Below are positions 9,808-22,517 of a DNA stretch of 32,995 nt, piece after piece (position 1 is the first letter of the stretch; each line of letters starts with the position of its first letter). The DNA is from an uncultured Methylophilaceae bacterium (GTDB lineage Bacteria > Pseudomonadota > Gammaproteobacteria > Burkholderiales > Methylophilaceae). The notes under the pieces are model-generated. The model saw nothing but the letters and a program-made list of their open reading frames with translations, had not been told where the DNA came from and made no database searches. Location: the NCBI GenBank assembly GCA_903849185.1, contig CAINIH010000080.1, positions 1-32,995 of the forward strand, written 5' to 3'. The translations under genes were made by a program, and so were the position numbers.

Positions 9808-11211
9808 ATGCAAGCTAAAACACTTTATGAAAAATTATTTGAGAGCCATATTGTTAGAGAAGAAGATGGCACTTATCTCATATACATTGATCGTCACCTT
9901 GTTCATGAAGTCACAAGCCCGCAAGCATTCGAAGGCCTAAGAATTAATCATAGGCCTGTATGGAGAAATAAATCCATCCTTGCAGTGCCTGATCATAACG
10001 TTCCGACAACCGATCGATCCCTTGGTATTTCTGATCCGATTTCAAAAATTCAAGTTGAAACGCTCGATGAAAATTGTAAGCATTTTGGATTGACTCAATT
10101 TCCCATGAATGACAGTCGTCAAGGTATTGTTCATGTGATTGGACCAGAGCAAGGTAGCACCTTACCAGGCATGACGATTGTATGTGGTGACTCACATACA
10201 AGTACGCATGGAGCATTTGGTGCGCTTGCGATGGGTATCGGCACTTCTGAAGTCGAGCATGTATTAGCTACACAATGCTTGATCTTAAAAAAATTTAAAA
10301 CAATGGAAGTGCGTGTAGAGGGAAAATTAAATAAAGGTATTACTGCAAAAGATATTGCTTTGGCCTTGATTGGAAAAATTGGAACAGCAGGTGGCACTGG
10401 TTATGCGATTGAATTTACCGGTGAATCTATTCGCTCCCTTTCCATGGAAGGCAGAATGACACTTTGTAATATGGCGATCGAAGCTGGCGCTAGAGCGGGC
10501 ATGGTAGCAGTAGATGATGTCACGATGTCTTATGTTGAAAATAGACCTTTTTCACCGAAAGGTGAAGCGCTTGAAAAAGCAAAAGCTTATTGGAAAACTT
10601 TACATAGCGATAAAGATGCAAAATTCGATAAAGTAGTTATGCTCAATGGAAGTGAAATCCTTCCACAAGTGACTTGGGGAACTTCTCCTGAAATGGTTGT
10701 AAGTATAGAAGGTATGACACCAGATCCAAAAAATGAAAACGATCCTTCAAAAAGAAAAAGTATTGAAGATGCGCTCACTTATATGGGTCTCGAACCCAAT
10801 CTTCCAATCAATCAAATTAAAATTGATAAAATTTTTATTGGGTCATGTACTAATTCACGCATTGAAGATTTGCGAGAAGCTGCCAACGTTCTTAAAGGGA
10901 AAAAAATTGCTCAAAACATTAAGTTGGCGCTAGCAGTTCCTGGATCAGGCCTTGTAAAACTTCAAGCTGAAAAAGAAGGTTTGGATCAAATCTTCATAGA
11001 AGCAGGCTTCGAATGGAGGGAGCCTGGCTGCTCCATGTGTTTAGCGATGAATGCTGACAGATTAAATCCAGGTGAGCGTTGCGCATCAACTTCAAATAGA
11101 AATTTTGAGGGCCGACAAGGTCAAGGTGGTAGAACACATCTTGTTAGTCCATCTATGGCAGCGGCAGCTGGTATACATGGCCATTTTGTAGACATAAGAT
11201 CTTTAAATTAA
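9808..11211 (+). CDS. leuC: 3-isopropylmalate dehydratase large subunit
   Basis: Aconitase-family Fe-S motifs [13 protein letters not shown] and [11 protein letters not shown]. Confidence 0.98.
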   Translation: MQAKTLYEKLFESHIVREEDGTYLIYIDRHLVHEVTSPQAFEGLRINHRPVWRNKSILAVPDHNVPTTDRSLGISDPISKIQVETLDENCKHFGLTQFPMNDSRQGIVHVIGPEQGSTLPGMTIVCGDSHTSTHGAFGALAMGIGTSEVEHVLATQCLILKKFKTMEVRVEGKLNKGITAKDIALALIGKIGTAGGTGYAIEFTGESIRSLSMEGRMTLCNMAIEAGARAGMVAVDDVTMSYVENRPFSPKGEALEKAKAYWKTLHSDKDAKFDKVVMLNGSEILPQVTWGTSPEMVVSIEGMTPDPKNENDPSKRKSIEDALTYMGLEPNLPINQIKIDKIFIGSCTNSRIEDLREAANVLKGKKIAQNIKLALAVPGSGLVKLQAEKEGLDQIFIEAGFEWREPGCSMCLAMNADRLNPGERCASTSNRNFEGRQGQGGRTHLVSPSMAAAAGIHGHFVDIRSLN

Positions 11212-11214
11212 TTT

Positions 11215-11850
11215 ATGAATCCATTTATTACTCATACTGGTATTGTCGCCCCTCTTGATCGTGCGAATGTAGATACGGATGCAATTATTCCGAAACAATT
11301 TCTGAAGTCGATTAAGAAAACAGGTTTTGGTCCTCATCTGTTTGATGAGTGGCGATATCTTGATCACGGTGAGCCAGGCATGGATTTGACTCAAAGAAAA
11401 AAAAATCCGGAATTTGTTTTAAATCAGACCCAATATGAAAAGGCATCTATTTTGATTGCGCGAGAGAATTTTGGTTGTGGTTCAAGTCGAGAACATGCGC
11501 CATGGGCAATCGAAGACTTTGGGTTTAGGGCAATTTTAGCGCCTAGCTTTGCTGATATTTTCTTTAGTAATTGTTTTAAAAATGGTTTGTTACCCATCGT
11601 ATTGCCAAATGAAACAATCGATCTTTTATTTAAATCTATTTATGCAAATAAAGGTTATGCATTAACAATTGATTTAGAAAATCAATTTGTTGTGCTGCCT
11701 TCAAATGAAAAAATAAGTTTTCAAGTGGATGCATTTAGAAAGCATTGTTTAATACATGGATTAGATGATATTGGATTAACAATGCGGCATAGTGAGAGCA
11801 TTAAAGCATTTGAGCAAGATTATTACCAAAAAAATTCATGGCTACTTTAA
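11215..11850 (+). CDS. leuD: 3-isopropylmalate dehydratase small subunit
   Basis: [20 protein letters not shown] and [15 protein letters not shown] motifs; adjacent to leuC. Confidence 0.98.
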   Translation: MNPFITHTGIVAPLDRANVDTDAIIPKQFLKSIKKTGFGPHLFDEWRYLDHGEPGMDLTQRKKNPEFVLNQTQYEKASILIARENFGCGSSREHAPWAIEDFGFRAILAPSFADIFFSNCFKNGLLPIVLPNETIDLLFKSIYANKGYALTIDLENQFVVLPSNEKISFQVDAFRKHCLIHGLDDIGLTMRHSESIKAFEQDYYQKNSWLL

Positions 11851-11873
11851 ATTAGAAAGATTTTTTAAATAAA

Positions 11874-12932
11874 ATGAAAATTGCAATATTACCTGGCGAT
11901 GGCATTGGCCCTGAGATTACAAAACAAGCGGTTGATGTATTAAAAGCGCTTAATGTAGGTGCAGAATTAGTGGAAGCGCCGATTGGTGGTGCTGGCTATG
12001 AAAAATTTGGCGACCCACTCCCTGATTCAACACTTGATTTAGCAATTAAATCTGATGCAGTTCTTTTGGGCGCTGTTGGCGACTGGAAATATGACACACT
12101 CCCTAGAGATAAAAGACCTGAGCGTGGATTACTTCGCATCAGAAAAGAACTTAACTTATTTGCTAATTTAAGACCTGCAATTTTATATCCCGAACTCGTC
12201 GGAGCTTCTACACTTAAAGCCGAGATTGTTTCTAATCTCGATATTATGATTGTAAGAGAACTGACAGGTGATATTTATTTTGGTCAGCCTCGTGGTATTC
12301 ATACAAATGAAAAAGGAGAGCGTGAAGGCTTCAATACGATGCGATATTCAGAATCTGAAATTAAACGCATCGCTCATGTTGCATTTCAGATCGCAATGAA
12401 ACGATCAAAAAAGCTATGTTCAGTAGACAAAGCAAATGTTTTGGAAACCACAGAATTGTGGCGTCAGATTATGATCGATCTTTCAAAAGAATATCCTGAA
12501 GTTGAGCTGACACATATGTATGTTGATAATGCAGCGATGCAGCTTATTAAAAATCCAAAACAATTTGATGTATTGGTGACGGGAAATATTTTTGGTGACA
12601 TTTTGTCTGATGAAGCTTCGATGTTAACAGGCTCAATCGGCATGCTTCCATCTGCATCACTTGATAGTAACAATAAGGGTATGTATGAACCTAGTCATGG
12701 TTCAGCGCCTGATATCGCAGGAAAAAATATTGCGAATCCACTTGCGACCATTTTATCTTTAGCCATGATGTTTAGATATACATTCAATGACGAAAAAAAT
12801 GCAAATAAAATTGAGACAGCCGTTAAAAAAGCATTGAGCCAAGGCTTCCGAACAGCAGATATTTATTCTGCTGGAGATAAAAAAGTAAGTTGTAGTGAAA
12901 TGGGTGAAGCAGTGATTGCATCACTTAATTAA
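11874..12932 (+). CDS. leuB: 3-isopropylmalate dehydrogenase
   Basis: [10 protein letters not shown] and [26 protein letters not shown] motifs. Confidence 0.98.
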   Translation: MKIAILPGDGIGPEITKQAVDVLKALNVGAELVEAPIGGAGYEKFGDPLPDSTLDLAIKSDAVLLGAVGDWKYDTLPRDKRPERGLLRIRKELNLFANLRPAILYPELVGASTLKAEIVSNLDIMIVRELTGDIYFGQPRGIHTNEKGEREGFNTMRYSESEIKRIAHVAFQIAMKRSKKLCSVDKANVLETTELWRQIMIDLSKEYPEVELTHMYVDNAAMQLIKNPKQFDVLVTGNIFGDILSDEASMLTGSIGMLPSASLDSNNKGMYEPSHGSAPDIAGKNIANPLATILSLAMMFRYTFNDEKNANKIETAVKKALSQGFRTADIYSAGDKKVSCSEMGEAVIASLN

Positions 12933-12951
12933 TTAAAGAATAGGATATTTA

Positions 12952-14070
12952 ATGATTCGAGTGGGTTTTGTTGGCTGGAGAGGTATGGTGGGTTCAGTCC
13001 TTATGCAGAGAATGCAAGAGGAGCATGATTTTAAAGAGTTCGACTCAACTTTCTTCTCAACTTCTCAAACAGGGAATGCAGCACCATCTTTTTCTGGAAG
13101 TGATAGCACATTAAAAGATGCACATGACATTAAAGAGTTAGCAACCATGGACATTATTCTTTCATGTCAAGGTGGCGACTATACATCAGATATATATCCA
13201 AAATTAAGAGATTCGGGATGGCAGGGTCATTGGATCGATGCTGCATCTTCATTGAGAATGAAAAAAGATGCAGTAATTATTTTGGATCCATTGAATGGCG
13301 ACCTTATTGAAACTGCATTTAAAAAAGGCAATAAAAATTGGATTGGTGGTAACTGCACTGTATCACTCATGCTATTAGCACTCGACGGACTTTTTAAGAA
13401 AGATCTCGTTGAATGGGTTTCATCAATGACTTATCAAGCAGCTAGCGGCGCTGGAGCTCAGAATATGAGAGAGCTTATTTCTCAAATGGGCGTTGTTTAC
13501 AATCACGCAAAAGACTTAATTGAAGATCCTAAAACATCGATTTTAGATATTGATCGAAATGTTTCGTCTACGCTTAAATCTCAGGATTTTCCGATCGATA
13601 ACTTTGGCGTGCCTTTAGCAGGCAGTCTAATACCTTGGATTGATAAAGATCTAAATAATGGCCAAAGCAAAGAAGAATGGAAGGGCTCAGCTGAAACTAA
13701 TAAGATTCTCGGAAAAGAAAATAATCCTATTATCATAGAAGGATTATGTGTTCGTATCGGTGCAATGCGCTGCCACAGTCAGGCTTTAACAATTAAGTTA
13801 AAAAAGAATATTGCTTTAGAGGAAATTAATGAAACGATAAGCAATGCAAATGCATGGGTTAAATTTATACCGAATGAACGTGAAATCTCAATGAAAGAAT
13901 TAAGTCCAGCAGCAGTTTCAGGCAAGCTTTCTATTCCTGTCGGTAGAATTCGAAAACTTAATATGGGACCTGAATACATTTCAGCTTTCACAGTGGGAGA
14001 TCAATTGCTCTGGGGCGCTGCAGAACCGCTTAGACGTGTTTTAAGAATACTTATTAAATCTATTAAATGA
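12952..14070 (+). CDS. asd: Aspartate-semialdehyde dehydrogenase
   Basis: [18 protein letters not shown] and active-site [10 protein letters not shown]. Confidence 0.97.
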   Translation: MIRVGFVGWRGMVGSVLMQRMQEEHDFKEFDSTFFSTSQTGNAAPSFSGSDSTLKDAHDIKELATMDIILSCQGGDYTSDIYPKLRDSGWQGHWIDAASSLRMKKDAVIILDPLNGDLIETAFKKGNKNWIGGNCTVSLMLLALDGLFKKDLVEWVSSMTYQAASGAGAQNMRELISQMGVVYNHAKDLIEDPKTSILDIDRNVSSTLKSQDFPIDNFGVPLAGSLIPWIDKDLNNGQSKEEWKGSAETNKILGKENNPIIIEGLCVRIGAMRCHSQALTIKLKKNIALEEINETISNANAWVKFIPNEREISMKELSPAAVSGKLSIPVGRIRKLNMGPEYISAFTVGDQLLWGAAEPLRRVLRILIKSIK

Positions 14071-15683
14071 CATTTATGAATCAACAAATTAAAAAATTAT
14101 TTTTATTATTCGCACTCTTATTCCCACTGATGGGTCATGCGTTGCAATTAGGCAAAATTGTAGTGACATCATCACAAGGACAGCCATTAAACGCCGAAAT
14201 TGAATTGATGCTGACGCCAGGAGAGGATACATCAAAACTTCAAACATCTTTAGCTTCAAAAGAGAACTATGAATCGCAAGGTATTGAGCGACTCGCCATT
14301 CACAACAATATCTCTGTTGAATTACAAAAAAATGAAAAAGGGTTTACTGTTCTAAAATTGAAAAGTATTCAGCCTGTACCAGACCCATTTTTAGATTTAC
14401 TTATTCAAGTAGATTCTGCTAAAGGAAGAAATTACCGTGAATATACAGTACTTCTCGATCCACCAGAAACGCCTATAATTCAGCAAGAAAAAATTGTCGC
14501 TGTCGATAAGACAGAGCCACTTCCTGTGAGCGAAAAAAAGGAAGTGAGGGAGAGTGTCGATAAAAATAAAGTTGCTCTCGAAAAAGACACTAAAAATAAT
14601 CTTAAATCTTTAGATAAAAATAAATCATCTGATCTATCTTCAAAATCGATTACGGTTAAACCTACAGATACTATTTATAAAATTGCCCGTGAAAATAAAA
14701 TACCTGGCATTACCACTGAGCAGATGGTGATAGGTATTTTCAATCTTAATGAACTGGCTTTTACGAACAAAAATATTAATGGTTTAGAAGTTGGACAAAA
14801 GATTGTTTTGCCGGCAAAAGATGATTTTATGAATTTAAGTCATGCTAAAGCAATGGCTGAAATTAAAATTCAATCCGCACAATGGAATAAATTTAGTACA
14901 AAAGCTGCAGCAGCTGTTGCAGATAGCCCTAAAATAAGTACTCCCAAATCTGAAACACCATCCACACCAGCTACTGTTATTCAGACTCAATCAGCTTCAC
15001 CAGCACCTCGTATTAAATTGACAGGGGATACTTTAGGTAATGATAAGAATAGTAAAGAAGTTGTTCAAAAGGAAATTAATCAAATTAATGATGATAAAAC
15101 AGCATTAGAAAAAAATATTAAAGATGCTGAGCAAAAAATTGCCCTTTTAGAAAAAGAACTTGCAGATGCTAAAAAAATATTAGCTGTATCTAATCAAGCT
15201 TTATTTGAGCTTCAAGAAAAATCAAAGCAAGTTAATCAAACTAAAGACTCAGCTAGCAAAGCTCCAGTGGTTGAATCCAAACCAGATTTAAATTCACTGA
15301 TAAATAAATCTAACGATGTTGATGTCAATAAAAATGAGACTTCACCGCCTGCAGACAATTCTTTTAAATCCTCCATCTCAGATGGACCTATCGACGAAAA
15401 AGCAAATGCACAACTGGCTTCAGATAAGGAGGCTTCAACTGTCTCATCATCTAGTGGGTTATTTATCTTTCTAGGTGTTCTTTTTGCAATTTTAATTATG
15501 CTTTTTGTTCTTAAAACTAGAAGACAGCAAGAACAAAAGGAACTTATTGACTCTATGAATAAGGGTGAAGATAAACCTGAAGTCTCATCAATTAAAGAAG
15601 AGGGTGTAATAGAAGATATTGATTTATCAGGTATTGAAATTAATTTATCGGATAAAGATCAAAAGTCCACTCATCTTGATTAG
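14067..15683 (+). CDS. fimV: FimV-like protein (N-terminal FimV domain, LysM, coiled coil, TM, short acidic cytoplasmic tail)
   Basis: Signal peptide then [23 protein letters not shown] (FimV N-terminal signature), LysM-like [16 protein letters not shown]...[12 protein letters not shown] near the C-terminus. Start may be ATG 14067 (overlap with asd) or 14076. Confidence 0.85.
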   Translation: MTFMNQQIKKLFLLFALLFPLMGHALQLGKIVVTSSQGQPLNAEIELMLTPGEDTSKLQTSLASKENYESQGIERLAIHNNISVELQKNEKGFTVLKLKSIQPVPDPFLDLLIQVDSAKGRNYREYTVLLDPPETPIIQQEKIVAVDKTEPLPVSEKKEVRESVDKNKVALEKDTKNNLKSLDKNKSSDLSSKSITVKPTDTIYKIARENKIPGITTEQMVIGIFNLNELAFTNKNINGLEVGQKIVLPAKDDFMNLSHAKAMAEIKIQSAQWNKFSTKAAAAVADSPKISTPKSETPSTPATVIQTQSASPAPRIKLTGDTLGNDKNSKEVVQKEINQINDDKTALEKNIKDAEQKIALLEKELADAKKILAVSNQALFELQEKSKQVNQTKDSASKAPVVESKPDLNSLINKSNDVDVNKNETSPPADNSFKSSISDGPIDEKANAQLASDKEASTVSSSSGLFIFLGVLFAILIMLFVLKTRRQQEQKELIDSMNKGEDKPEVSSIKEEGVIEDIDLSGIEINLSDKDQKSTHLD

Positions 15684-15699
15684 ACAATTGAGCGATTAA

Positions 15700-16329
15700 A
15701 TGATCGTGCATGCATTAGTTAAATTAGTAGGGGTTATGTGTGCTTTATTGTTGATCAATAAATACAATTTTCATTTTAATCTTTTATTGCTTTTTTTTAT
15801 CTTAACCACTTCTTTTTTTATAAAACTCTCAATTCCTAAGCTTATTTTTAGACTAAAGTTTTTTCTCATTATTACTTTTTTGCTTTATGTGTTTAATACG
15901 CCGGGTGAATATATAGTTGTTTGGCCTTATTTTTCACCTTCCTATGAAGGTCTTGTATTAGGTGTCACTCAAATTATGCGCCTCATTAATTCGGTCGCTA
16001 TTATTACTATGATGATCTCTCTCATGAGTTACCAGACGTTAATTGAAACTTTCTATCTAATTTTTAAGCCATTAAAGCCACTTGGTATAGATGCAAAAAG
16101 TTTTGCTGTTCGTCTTTATTTAACCATGGAATATGTGAAAACTTTCCAATCAAAACGTAGATTGCGTTTTAATTTTAATGATTTATCTTCATTACTTTTA
16201 TATTCAAGCAATAAAGCTCATAGGAAACATACTTATATTGAAATTAAAGAGGAAAGAATTGATAGTTCATCTTTGCTTATGATTTTTGTAATGGTATCCA
16301 CCACCTTTCTTTTTATTTTTTACTTATAA
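15700..16329 (+). CDS. Integral membrane protein, possible EcfT/CbiQ-like transmembrane protein
   Basis: 209-aa multi-TM protein; position between fimV and truA and the pattern of hydrophobic helices suggest a CbiQ-like protein; no other ECF component nearby. Confidence 0.5.
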   Translation: MIVHALVKLVGVMCALLLINKYNFHFNLLLLFFILTTSFFIKLSIPKLIFRLKFFLIITFLLYVFNTPGEYIVVWPYFSPSYEGLVLGVTQIMRLINSVAIITMMISLMSYQTLIETFYLIFKPLKPLGIDAKSFAVRLYLTMEYVKTFQSKRRLRFNFNDLSSLLLYSSNKAHRKHTYIEIKEERIDSSSLLMIFVMVSTTFLFIFYL

Positions 16330-16335
16330 GCCTTT

Positions 16336-17142
16336 ATGAAAATTGCTTTGTGTATTGAATATGATGGTTCTAATTATTCTGGCTGGCAAAAGCAGAATGA
16401 TGTAGATTCTATTCAAGGTGAAATTGAAAAAGCGCTGGAAAGTATTGCCTTAGAAAAATTAGACACTTATGCATCAGGCCGCACTGATACAGGAGTTCAT
16501 GCGCTTATTCAGATTATTCATTTTGAAACTGAAATTGAAAGACCTTTGACAGCTTGGGTGCGAGGCGTCAATGCTTTCTTGCCATTATTCATTCGAGTGT
16601 TATGGGCGCAAGAAGTCGATGATACATTTCATGCCCGTTATTCAGCGACCCAACGCCATTATGAATATTTAGTTTATAACGCTTCTTTTCCATCTGCTTT
16701 ATGGGCTAATAAAGCAGGGTGGATTCACGATGAGCTTGATTTTAATAAGATGAAAGAGGCTCTTCAATATTTTGAAGGTGAGCATGATTTTAGTGCATTC
16801 CGATCTTCAGAATGCCAAGCTAAAAGTCCTGTGAGAACGATCACTCACACCTCAATTGAAAATTACTATCCGTTTTATCTCTTTAAGTTTTCAGCAAATG
16901 GTTTTTTACACCATCAAATAAGAAATATGATGGGAGCTATTCTCTATATTGGCAAAGGTAATTACCCAAGTGAATATATTAAAGAGCTTTTGTTATCAAA
17001 AGACAGAACAAAATCACCTCCTACATTTTCTCCTCATGGTCTTTATTTGTCTGGTGTTGATTATGATGCGCGCTATGCATTTCCTTTTATGCATCGAACC
17101 GTCAATATTTTTGACAATAATCATTTAAGCCAAGATCGTTAA
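16336..17142 (+). CDS. truA: tRNA pseudouridine(38-40) synthase
   Basis: IEYDGSNYSGWQKQ and catalytic ASGRTDTGVHA. Confidence 0.97.
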   Translation: MKIALCIEYDGSNYSGWQKQNDVDSIQGEIEKALESIALEKLDTYASGRTDTGVHALIQIIHFETEIERPLTAWVRGVNAFLPLFIRVLWAQEVDDTFHARYSATQRHYEYLVYNASFPSALWANKAGWIHDELDFNKMKEALQYFEGEHDFSAFRSSECQAKSPVRTITHTSIENYYPFYLFKFSANGFLHHQIRNMMGAILYIGKGNYPSEYIKELLLSKDRTKSPPTFSPHGLYLSGVDYDARYAFPFMHRTVNIFDNNHLSQDR

Positions 17143-17182
17143 TCCTTATAATGACTATCTTTCATCTCGAATTGATTTCACA

Positions 17183-17806
17183 TTGAGAACACGTACTAAA
17201 ATTTGTGGCATTACGCGCTTAGAAGATGCAAAAGCAGCTATCCATGCAGGATGTGATGCGCTTGGTTTTGTCTTTTATAAAGAAAGCCCACGTTATATTC
17301 CTTTAGATGCATTTAAAGGCCTCGCTAAAGAGCTCCCGCCATTTGTAACTAAAGTAGGCCTTTTTGTGAATGCGGATCCTGTTTATATTACAGAAGCTAT
17401 TCAATTAGGATTGGTAAATGTTTTGCAGTTTCATGGCGATGAAACCCCTGATTTCTGTAGGCAATTCAAATTTCCTTATATCAAAGCCGTTGCGGTTTCG
17501 TCTTCTGTAGATTTGTTACAATATGAGAAGGATTTTTATGATGCAGAAGCTCTATTGCTTGACGCTTCTCATGAATATCTCAAGGGTGGCACAGGGCAAA
17601 CATTTGATTGGAATTTAATTCCACTTTCGCTTTCCAAGCCTATTGTATTAGCAGGCGGCCTTAATGTAGATAATGTGAAAGAAGCCATAAAAAAAGTGAA
17701 GCCTTACGCAGTCGATGTGAGTGGCGGTGTTGAAGAATCAAAAGGCATTAAAAATTCTCTTAAAATTCAAGCATTTATAAAGGAAACTCAAGATGCAGCC
17801 GTATGA
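17183..17806 (+). CDS. trpF: Phosphoribosylanthranilate isomerase (TTG start)
   Basis: [28 protein letters not shown] and [15 protein letters not shown] motifs. Confidence 0.97.
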   Translation: MRTRTKICGITRLEDAKAAIHAGCDALGFVFYKESPRYIPLDAFKGLAKELPPFVTKVGLFVNADPVYITEAIQLGLVNVLQFHGDETPDFCRQFKFPYIKAVAVSSSVDLLQYEKDFYDAEALLLDASHEYLKGGTGQTFDWNLIPLSLSKPIVLAGGLNVDNVKEAIKKVKPYAVDVSGGVEESKGIKNSLKIQAFIKETQDAAV

Positions 17807-18995
17807 TATGCCAGATGAAAAAGGCCATTTTGGTCAATTTGGCGGTGTATTTGTCGCAGAAACTTTGATTGAAGCGCTCGATGAATTAAGGGTTATGTAT
17901 GAAAAATATCGTCATGACCCCGATTTTCTTGCTGAACTTCATTATGACTTAAAGCATTTTGTGGGTCGTCCAAGCCCTATTTATCACGCTAAAAGATGGT
18001 CTGATCGAGTAGGTGGAGCTCAAATTTATTTGAAGCGGGAAGACTTAAATCACACAGGCGCTCACAAAGTCAACAATACTGTAGGCCAGGCTTTGCTCGC
18101 GAAACGTATGGGTAAGCCACGCATCATAGCCGAGACGGGAGCAGGGCAACATGGGGTTGCAACAGCGACTATTTCAGCACGTTTAGGTCTTGAGTGTGTG
18201 GTTTATATGGGAGCCGAAGATGTCAAAAGACAAGCGCCTAATGTATACCGTATGAAACTTCTTGGTGCTACGGTTGTGCCTGTAGAAAGCGGCTCTAAAA
18301 CTCTAAAAGATGCGCTTAATGAAGCGATGAGAGATTGGGTCACTAACATCTCTACTACCTTTTACATCATTGGTACTGTGGCAGGACCTCACCCTTATCC
18401 TATGATGGTGCGTGATTTTAATTCTGTCGTAGGTGTTGAATGCAAAACGCAAATGAATGAAATGCTTGGCCGGCAACCCAATGCAGTGGTCGCATGTGTA
18501 GGTGGCGGTTCTAATGCGATGGGTATTTTTTATCCCTATATCGATTTACGCGAAGTTCGTTTGATTGGTGTGGAAGCTGCAGGGCATGGTATCGAAACAG
18601 GGAAGCACGCAGCACCGTTAACTGCCAATAGTCCTATAGGTGTATTGCATGGCAATCGAACTTACTTAATGCAAAATGAAGAAGGTCAAATTATTGAAAC
18701 ACATTCAATTTCAGCAGGCTTAGATTATCCGGGCGTTGGCCCTGAGCATGCTTGGTTAAAAGATATTAAGCGCGCTGAATATGTTGCTGTTACAGATACA
18801 GAGGCTTTAGATGCTTTTCATAGTTTATGTCTTACCGAAGGTATTATTCCAGCTCTCGAAACTAGCCATGCTTTAGCTTATGCAGAGAAGCTTGCAAAAA
18901 CTATGAAGCCTGACCAAGTTATTCTTGTTAATTTATCAGGCCGCGGGGATAAAGATATCAACACTGTGGCTAAAATTTCAAATATCAATTTATAA
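17793..18995 (+). CDS. trpB: Tryptophan synthase beta chain
   Basis: [28 protein letters not shown] and [10 protein letters not shown] motifs; overlaps trpF by 14 bp. Confidence 0.98.
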   Translation: MQPYDMPDEKGHFGQFGGVFVAETLIEALDELRVMYEKYRHDPDFLAELHYDLKHFVGRPSPIYHAKRWSDRVGGAQIYLKREDLNHTGAHKVNNTVGQALLAKRMGKPRIIAETGAGQHGVATATISARLGLECVVYMGAEDVKRQAPNVYRMKLLGATVVPVESGSKTLKDALNEAMRDWVTNISTTFYIIGTVAGPHPYPMMVRDFNSVVGVECKTQMNEMLGRQPNAVVACVGGGSNAMGIFYPYIDLREVRLIGVEAAGHGIETGKHAAPLTANSPIGVLHGNRTYLMQNEEGQIIETHSISAGLDYPGVGPEHAWLKDIKRAEYVAVTDTEALDAFHSLCLTEGIIPALETSHALAYAEKLAKTMKPDQVILVNLSGRGDKDINTVAKISNINL

Positions 18996-19002
18996 AATTT
19001 AT

Positions 19003-19797
19003 ATGTCGAGAATTGCAAATACATTTAAAGCGCTTAAAGAAAAAAATAAAAAAGCTTTAATTCCTTATATTACTGCAGGAGACCCACATCCTGATTTAAC
19101 CGTATCTATGTTGCATGCTTTAGTGGATGCAGGTGCTGACATGATTGAATTGGGCATCCCATTTTCAGATCCGATGGCAGATGGTCCGACTATTCAAAGG
19201 GCAAGTGAAAGAGCTTTAGCACATCACGTAGGTTTATCCCATGTATTTAAAATGGTGAAAGCTTTTAGAGAAAAGGATGATAAGACACCTATTATCTTGA
19301 TGGGTTATGCAAATCCTATTGAAGCGATTGGTGCTGAGACTTTTGTGGAAAGAGCTAAAAATTCTGATGTAGATGGCGTTATTACAGTCGATTATCCACC
19401 TGAAGAATGTATGCATTTTACAAAGCTTCTTAAAGAAAAAAACATAGATAGTATTTTTCTATTATCACCAACGACAGAATTGGATAGAGTAAAATTAATT
19501 ATCGAACAAGCTTCTGGATTTTTATATTACGTCTCACTAAAAGGTGTGACAGGCGCTGCCAATATTGATATTGAACAAGTAAAATCTAAAGTAAGTATTA
19601 TTCGTGAATTAACAAAACTTCCTATTGGTGTAGGTTTTGGTGTGAGAGATGCGGCAACAGCAAAAGAGGTTGCTAAAATTTCTGATGCGGTTGTAGTGGG
19701 TAGTCGTATGGTTCAGGAAATTGAGAATTCAAATAAAGATAATTTAATTTCAAATATTTCAAAGTTAATGCAAGAATTAAGAGAAGCAGTTAATTAA
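19003..19797 (+). CDS. trpA: Tryptophan synthase alpha chain
   Basis: [13 protein letters not shown] and [22 protein letters not shown] track starts at 18925 inside trpB; ATG at 19003 ([11 protein letters not shown]) fits the family. Confidence 0.97.
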   Translation: MSRIANTFKALKEKNKKALIPYITAGDPHPDLTVSMLHALVDAGADMIELGIPFSDPMADGPTIQRASERALAHHVGLSHVFKMVKAFREKDDKTPIILMGYANPIEAIGAETFVERAKNSDVDGVITVDYPPEECMHFTKLLKEKNIDSIFLLSPTTELDRVKLIIEQASGFLYYVSLKGVTGAANIDIEQVKSKVSIIRELTKLPIGVGFGVRDAATAKEVAKISDAVVVGSRMVQEIENSNKDNLISNISKLMQELREAVN

Positions 19798-19813
19798 TGA
19801 GTCGAGTGAATAT

Positions 19814-20671
19814 ATGAGCTGGTTAAAAAACGTCATACCTCCCAAAATAAAACGTATTGTTGGTAGCGTATCTAAAAAAAATATTCCTGAAGGATTGTGG
19901 TGTAAATGTCCTTCATGTCAAGCTGTGCTTTATCGAACAGACCTTGAGCAAAATATGGAAGTATGCCCAAAGTGTTCTTTTCATAACAGAATTTCAGCAC
20001 GTACTCGTATTGATACTTTATTAGATAAAGAAAAAAGAAAAGAAATCGGTGCGCAGATTCAACCTGTAGATTCTTTAAAGTTTAACGATACCCAAAGTTA
20101 TGCTGATCGAATTAAATCATCACAAAAAGACCTTAATGAAAAAGATGCGATGGTTGTGATGCAAGGCTTGATGGAAGGTAAACCTGTGGTGGTAGCTGCT
20201 TTTGAATTTAAATTCATGGGTGGATCCATGGGTTCTGTCGTAGGTGAAAAATTTGTACGTGGCATTCAAGCTGCCATTAAAGCTAAAGCAACATTCATTT
20301 GCGTCTCTGCAAGTGGCGGCGCTCGGATGCAAGAAGGCTTATTATCGCTAATGCAAATGGCAAAAACCAGTGCCGCATTAACCAAATTAAGTGAAGCTAA
20401 ATTACCTTACTTTTCAATCCTTACCGATCCTACTATGGGTGGTGTATCTGCTAGTTTTGCCATGTTAGGCGATGTCATTATTGCAGAACCTAAAGCATTG
20501 ATTGGTTTTGCTGGTCCTCGTGTGATTGAACAAACAGTAAGAGAAAAACTTCCCGAAGGATTTCAGCGTTCTGAATTTCTTTTAACACATGGTGCGATTG
20601 ATATGATTGTAGATCGCCGTGATATGAAGAAGAAGCTTATTAATTTAATATCTAAATTATCTAAAAATTAA
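19814..20671 (+). CDS. accD: Acetyl-CoA carboxylase carboxyltransferase subunit beta
   Basis: N-terminal zinc ribbon ([23 protein letters not shown]) and crotonase-like carboxyltransferase core [11 protein letters not shown]. Confidence 0.97.
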   Translation: MSWLKNVIPPKIKRIVGSVSKKNIPEGLWCKCPSCQAVLYRTDLEQNMEVCPKCSFHNRISARTRIDTLLDKEKRKEIGAQIQPVDSLKFNDTQSYADRIKSSQKDLNEKDAMVVMQGLMEGKPVVVAAFEFKFMGGSMGSVVGEKFVRGIQAAIKAKATFICVSASGGARMQEGLLSLMQMAKTSAALTKLSEAKLPYFSILTDPTMGGVSASFAMLGDVIIAEPKALIGFAGPRVIEQTVREKLPEGFQRSEFLLTHGAIDMIVDRRDMKKKLINLISKLSKN

Positions 20672-20705
20672 TTTAACCCCACTTCAGTTTTCCCATAAAA
20701 GCCCT

Positions 20706-21956
20706 ATGAATCTTAGTGATTGGCTAGGGTATATCGAATCGATTCATCCTTCTACTATCGATCTTACGTTAGAACGTATCAAAGTTGTTGTCGAACGTTT
20801 AAATCTAAATATTTCTTTTTCGATCATTACTGTGGGTGGTACAAATGGCAAAGGCTCTACTTGTGCCATTTTGGAATCGATTTATAAGGAAGCGGGCTAT
20901 AAAGTAGGTTGCTATACCTCGCCTCATTTTTTACATTTTAATGAGCGAATTAAAATTCATGCAGCTCCTGTTTCGGACGAGCTTATTTGTGAAGCTTTTA
21001 CAAAAATCGAATCAGTAAGAAAAGATGTATCACTTACTTATTTCGAATACGGTACGATCGCTGCCATGATTATTTTTGCGGATGCTGATTTAGATATTGC
21101 TATTCTTGAAGTAGGCTTAGGTGGCAGGTTAGATGCTGTGAATGTTTTTGATTCCGATTGTGCCATAGTTACAACTGTTGATCTTGATCATATGGATTAT
21201 TTGGGACATACAAGGGAAGCGATTGGTTTTGAAAAAGCAGGTATTTACCGCACTCATAAAAATGCAATATGTGGAGACTTCGCTCCACCTCAATCTTTAA
21301 TAAAACATTGTGAATCTATTGATGCTGAATTAAAAATAATAGGCAAAGATTTTGCGTATGAAGCGCATCATGATTCTTTTGATTTTTTAATTGATTCATC
21401 TTTTGTGATGAATGTTCCGTTACCTAAATTGCAAGGTGATTTTCAGTTAGCCAATGCATCAAATGCACTTATGGCAGTGAAAATAATAGAAGATCAGTTG
21501 CCTTTAACTGAAACTTCAATTCAACAAGGCATTGCTAAAGCTTTATTACCAGGAAGATTTGAGGAGGTGAAATTAAATCCTACTTTGATTTTAGATGTTG
21601 CGCATAATCCTCAAGCAGCTAAATCTTTAAGCCATAATTTAAGAGCACATCCCATTTCTGGAAAAACGATCGCAATATTTTCAATACTTAGAGATAAAGA
21701 TATTTTGGGTGTAATTCAAGCATTAAGTCTTGATATTGATAGTTGGTATATTGCAGAAATTCAAAATGAGCGGGCGGCAGATATTGAAACTATTTCTAAG
21801 GCTATACAAAAAGTTAATCCATCAGCGCATATCGTGCCATTTAAAAATATACAAGAAGCTTATCAATTTGGGTCCAAGGAAGTCACGAGAAATGATAGAA
21901 TAATCGTATTCGGTTCTTTTTTCACTGTAGCCGATATTATGAAACTTATTCCCTAG
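20706..21956 (+). CDS. folC: Bifunctional folylpolyglutamate / dihydrofolate synthase
   Basis: TVGGTNGKGSTCAILESI, EVGLGGRLDAVN, LDVAHNPQAA motifs. Confidence 0.95.
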   Translation: MNLSDWLGYIESIHPSTIDLTLERIKVVVERLNLNISFSIITVGGTNGKGSTCAILESIYKEAGYKVGCYTSPHFLHFNERIKIHAAPVSDELICEAFTKIESVRKDVSLTYFEYGTIAAMIIFADADLDIAILEVGLGGRLDAVNVFDSDCAIVTTVDLDHMDYLGHTREAIGFEKAGIYRTHKNAICGDFAPPQSLIKHCESIDAELKIIGKDFAYEAHHDSFDFLIDSSFVMNVPLPKLQGDFQLANASNALMAVKIIEDQLPLTETSIQQGIAKALLPGRFEEVKLNPTLILDVAHNPQAAKSLSHNLRAHPISGKTIAIFSILRDKDILGVIQALSLDIDSWYIAEIQNERAADIETISKAIQKVNPSAHIVPFKNIQEAYQFGSKEVTRNDRIIVFGSFFTVADIMKLIP

Positions 21957-21959
21957 GTT

Positions 21960-22517
21960 ATGAGCGAAGACAATTCAATACAGCCTCAAGAAGATAAACT
22001 GATTAGTCAGGCCAAAAAGAGACTTCTTGGTGCATGTGTCATTTTATTTATTCTTCTTATTTCAGCCCCTTTTGTTTTAAAGAATCGCAACGAGGAAGGA
22101 CCTACAGAACCCATTAAAATTTCAATGGAAAGTTCGCCTGTGATTGCTGACGCGAATGTGGAAAGCATAAAACCACTTGAACCAAAACCAGAGGCTCCAG
22201 AATTACCTAACCCTCAAAGTAAAAAAGAATTACCGCCTCCATCAACTGATGTAAAAGCAAAATCGGATTCAATCCCACCTTCAAATAGCGGTATATATAT
22301 TCAATTAGGTATTTTTTCAGACTCTGAAAAAATAAAACCACTACAACAAAAATTAAATCAATTGAGTATTCAAACTAAAATTGAAGCGATTAAAATTAAT
22401 GGTGTTGATAAAGTAAGATTAATTACGGGTGAATTTAAAACCGAAGCTTTAGCTAAAGAAACATTACTCAAAATTAAAAATGCAGGTATGTCTGGCATTA
22501 TCAAGAAGATTAACTGA
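21960..22517 (+). CDS. SPOR domain-containing membrane protein (DedD-like)
   Basis: One N-terminal TM, Pro-rich linker, C-terminal SPOR-like IYIQLGIFSDSEKIKPLQQKLNQL...VRLITGEF. Confidence 0.85.
   Translation: MSEDNSIQPQEDKLISQAKKRLLGACVILFILLISAPFVLKNRNEEGPTEPIKISMESSPVIADANVESIKPLEPKPEAPELPNPQSKKELPPPSTDVKAKSDSIPPSNSGIYIQLGIFSDSEKIKPLQQKLNQLSIQTKIEAIKINGVDKVRLITGEFKTEALAKETLLKIKNAGMSGIIKKIN

Noticed and set aside
9944-10397. Antisense ORFs within leuC
   Set aside because: Leu/Pro/Ser-rich antisense translations of a conserved gene, no independent support.
18925-19002. N-terminal extension of trpA into trpB as given by the ORF track
   Set aside because: TrpA family begins at MSRI...; ATG at 19003 just after the trpB stop is the natural start.
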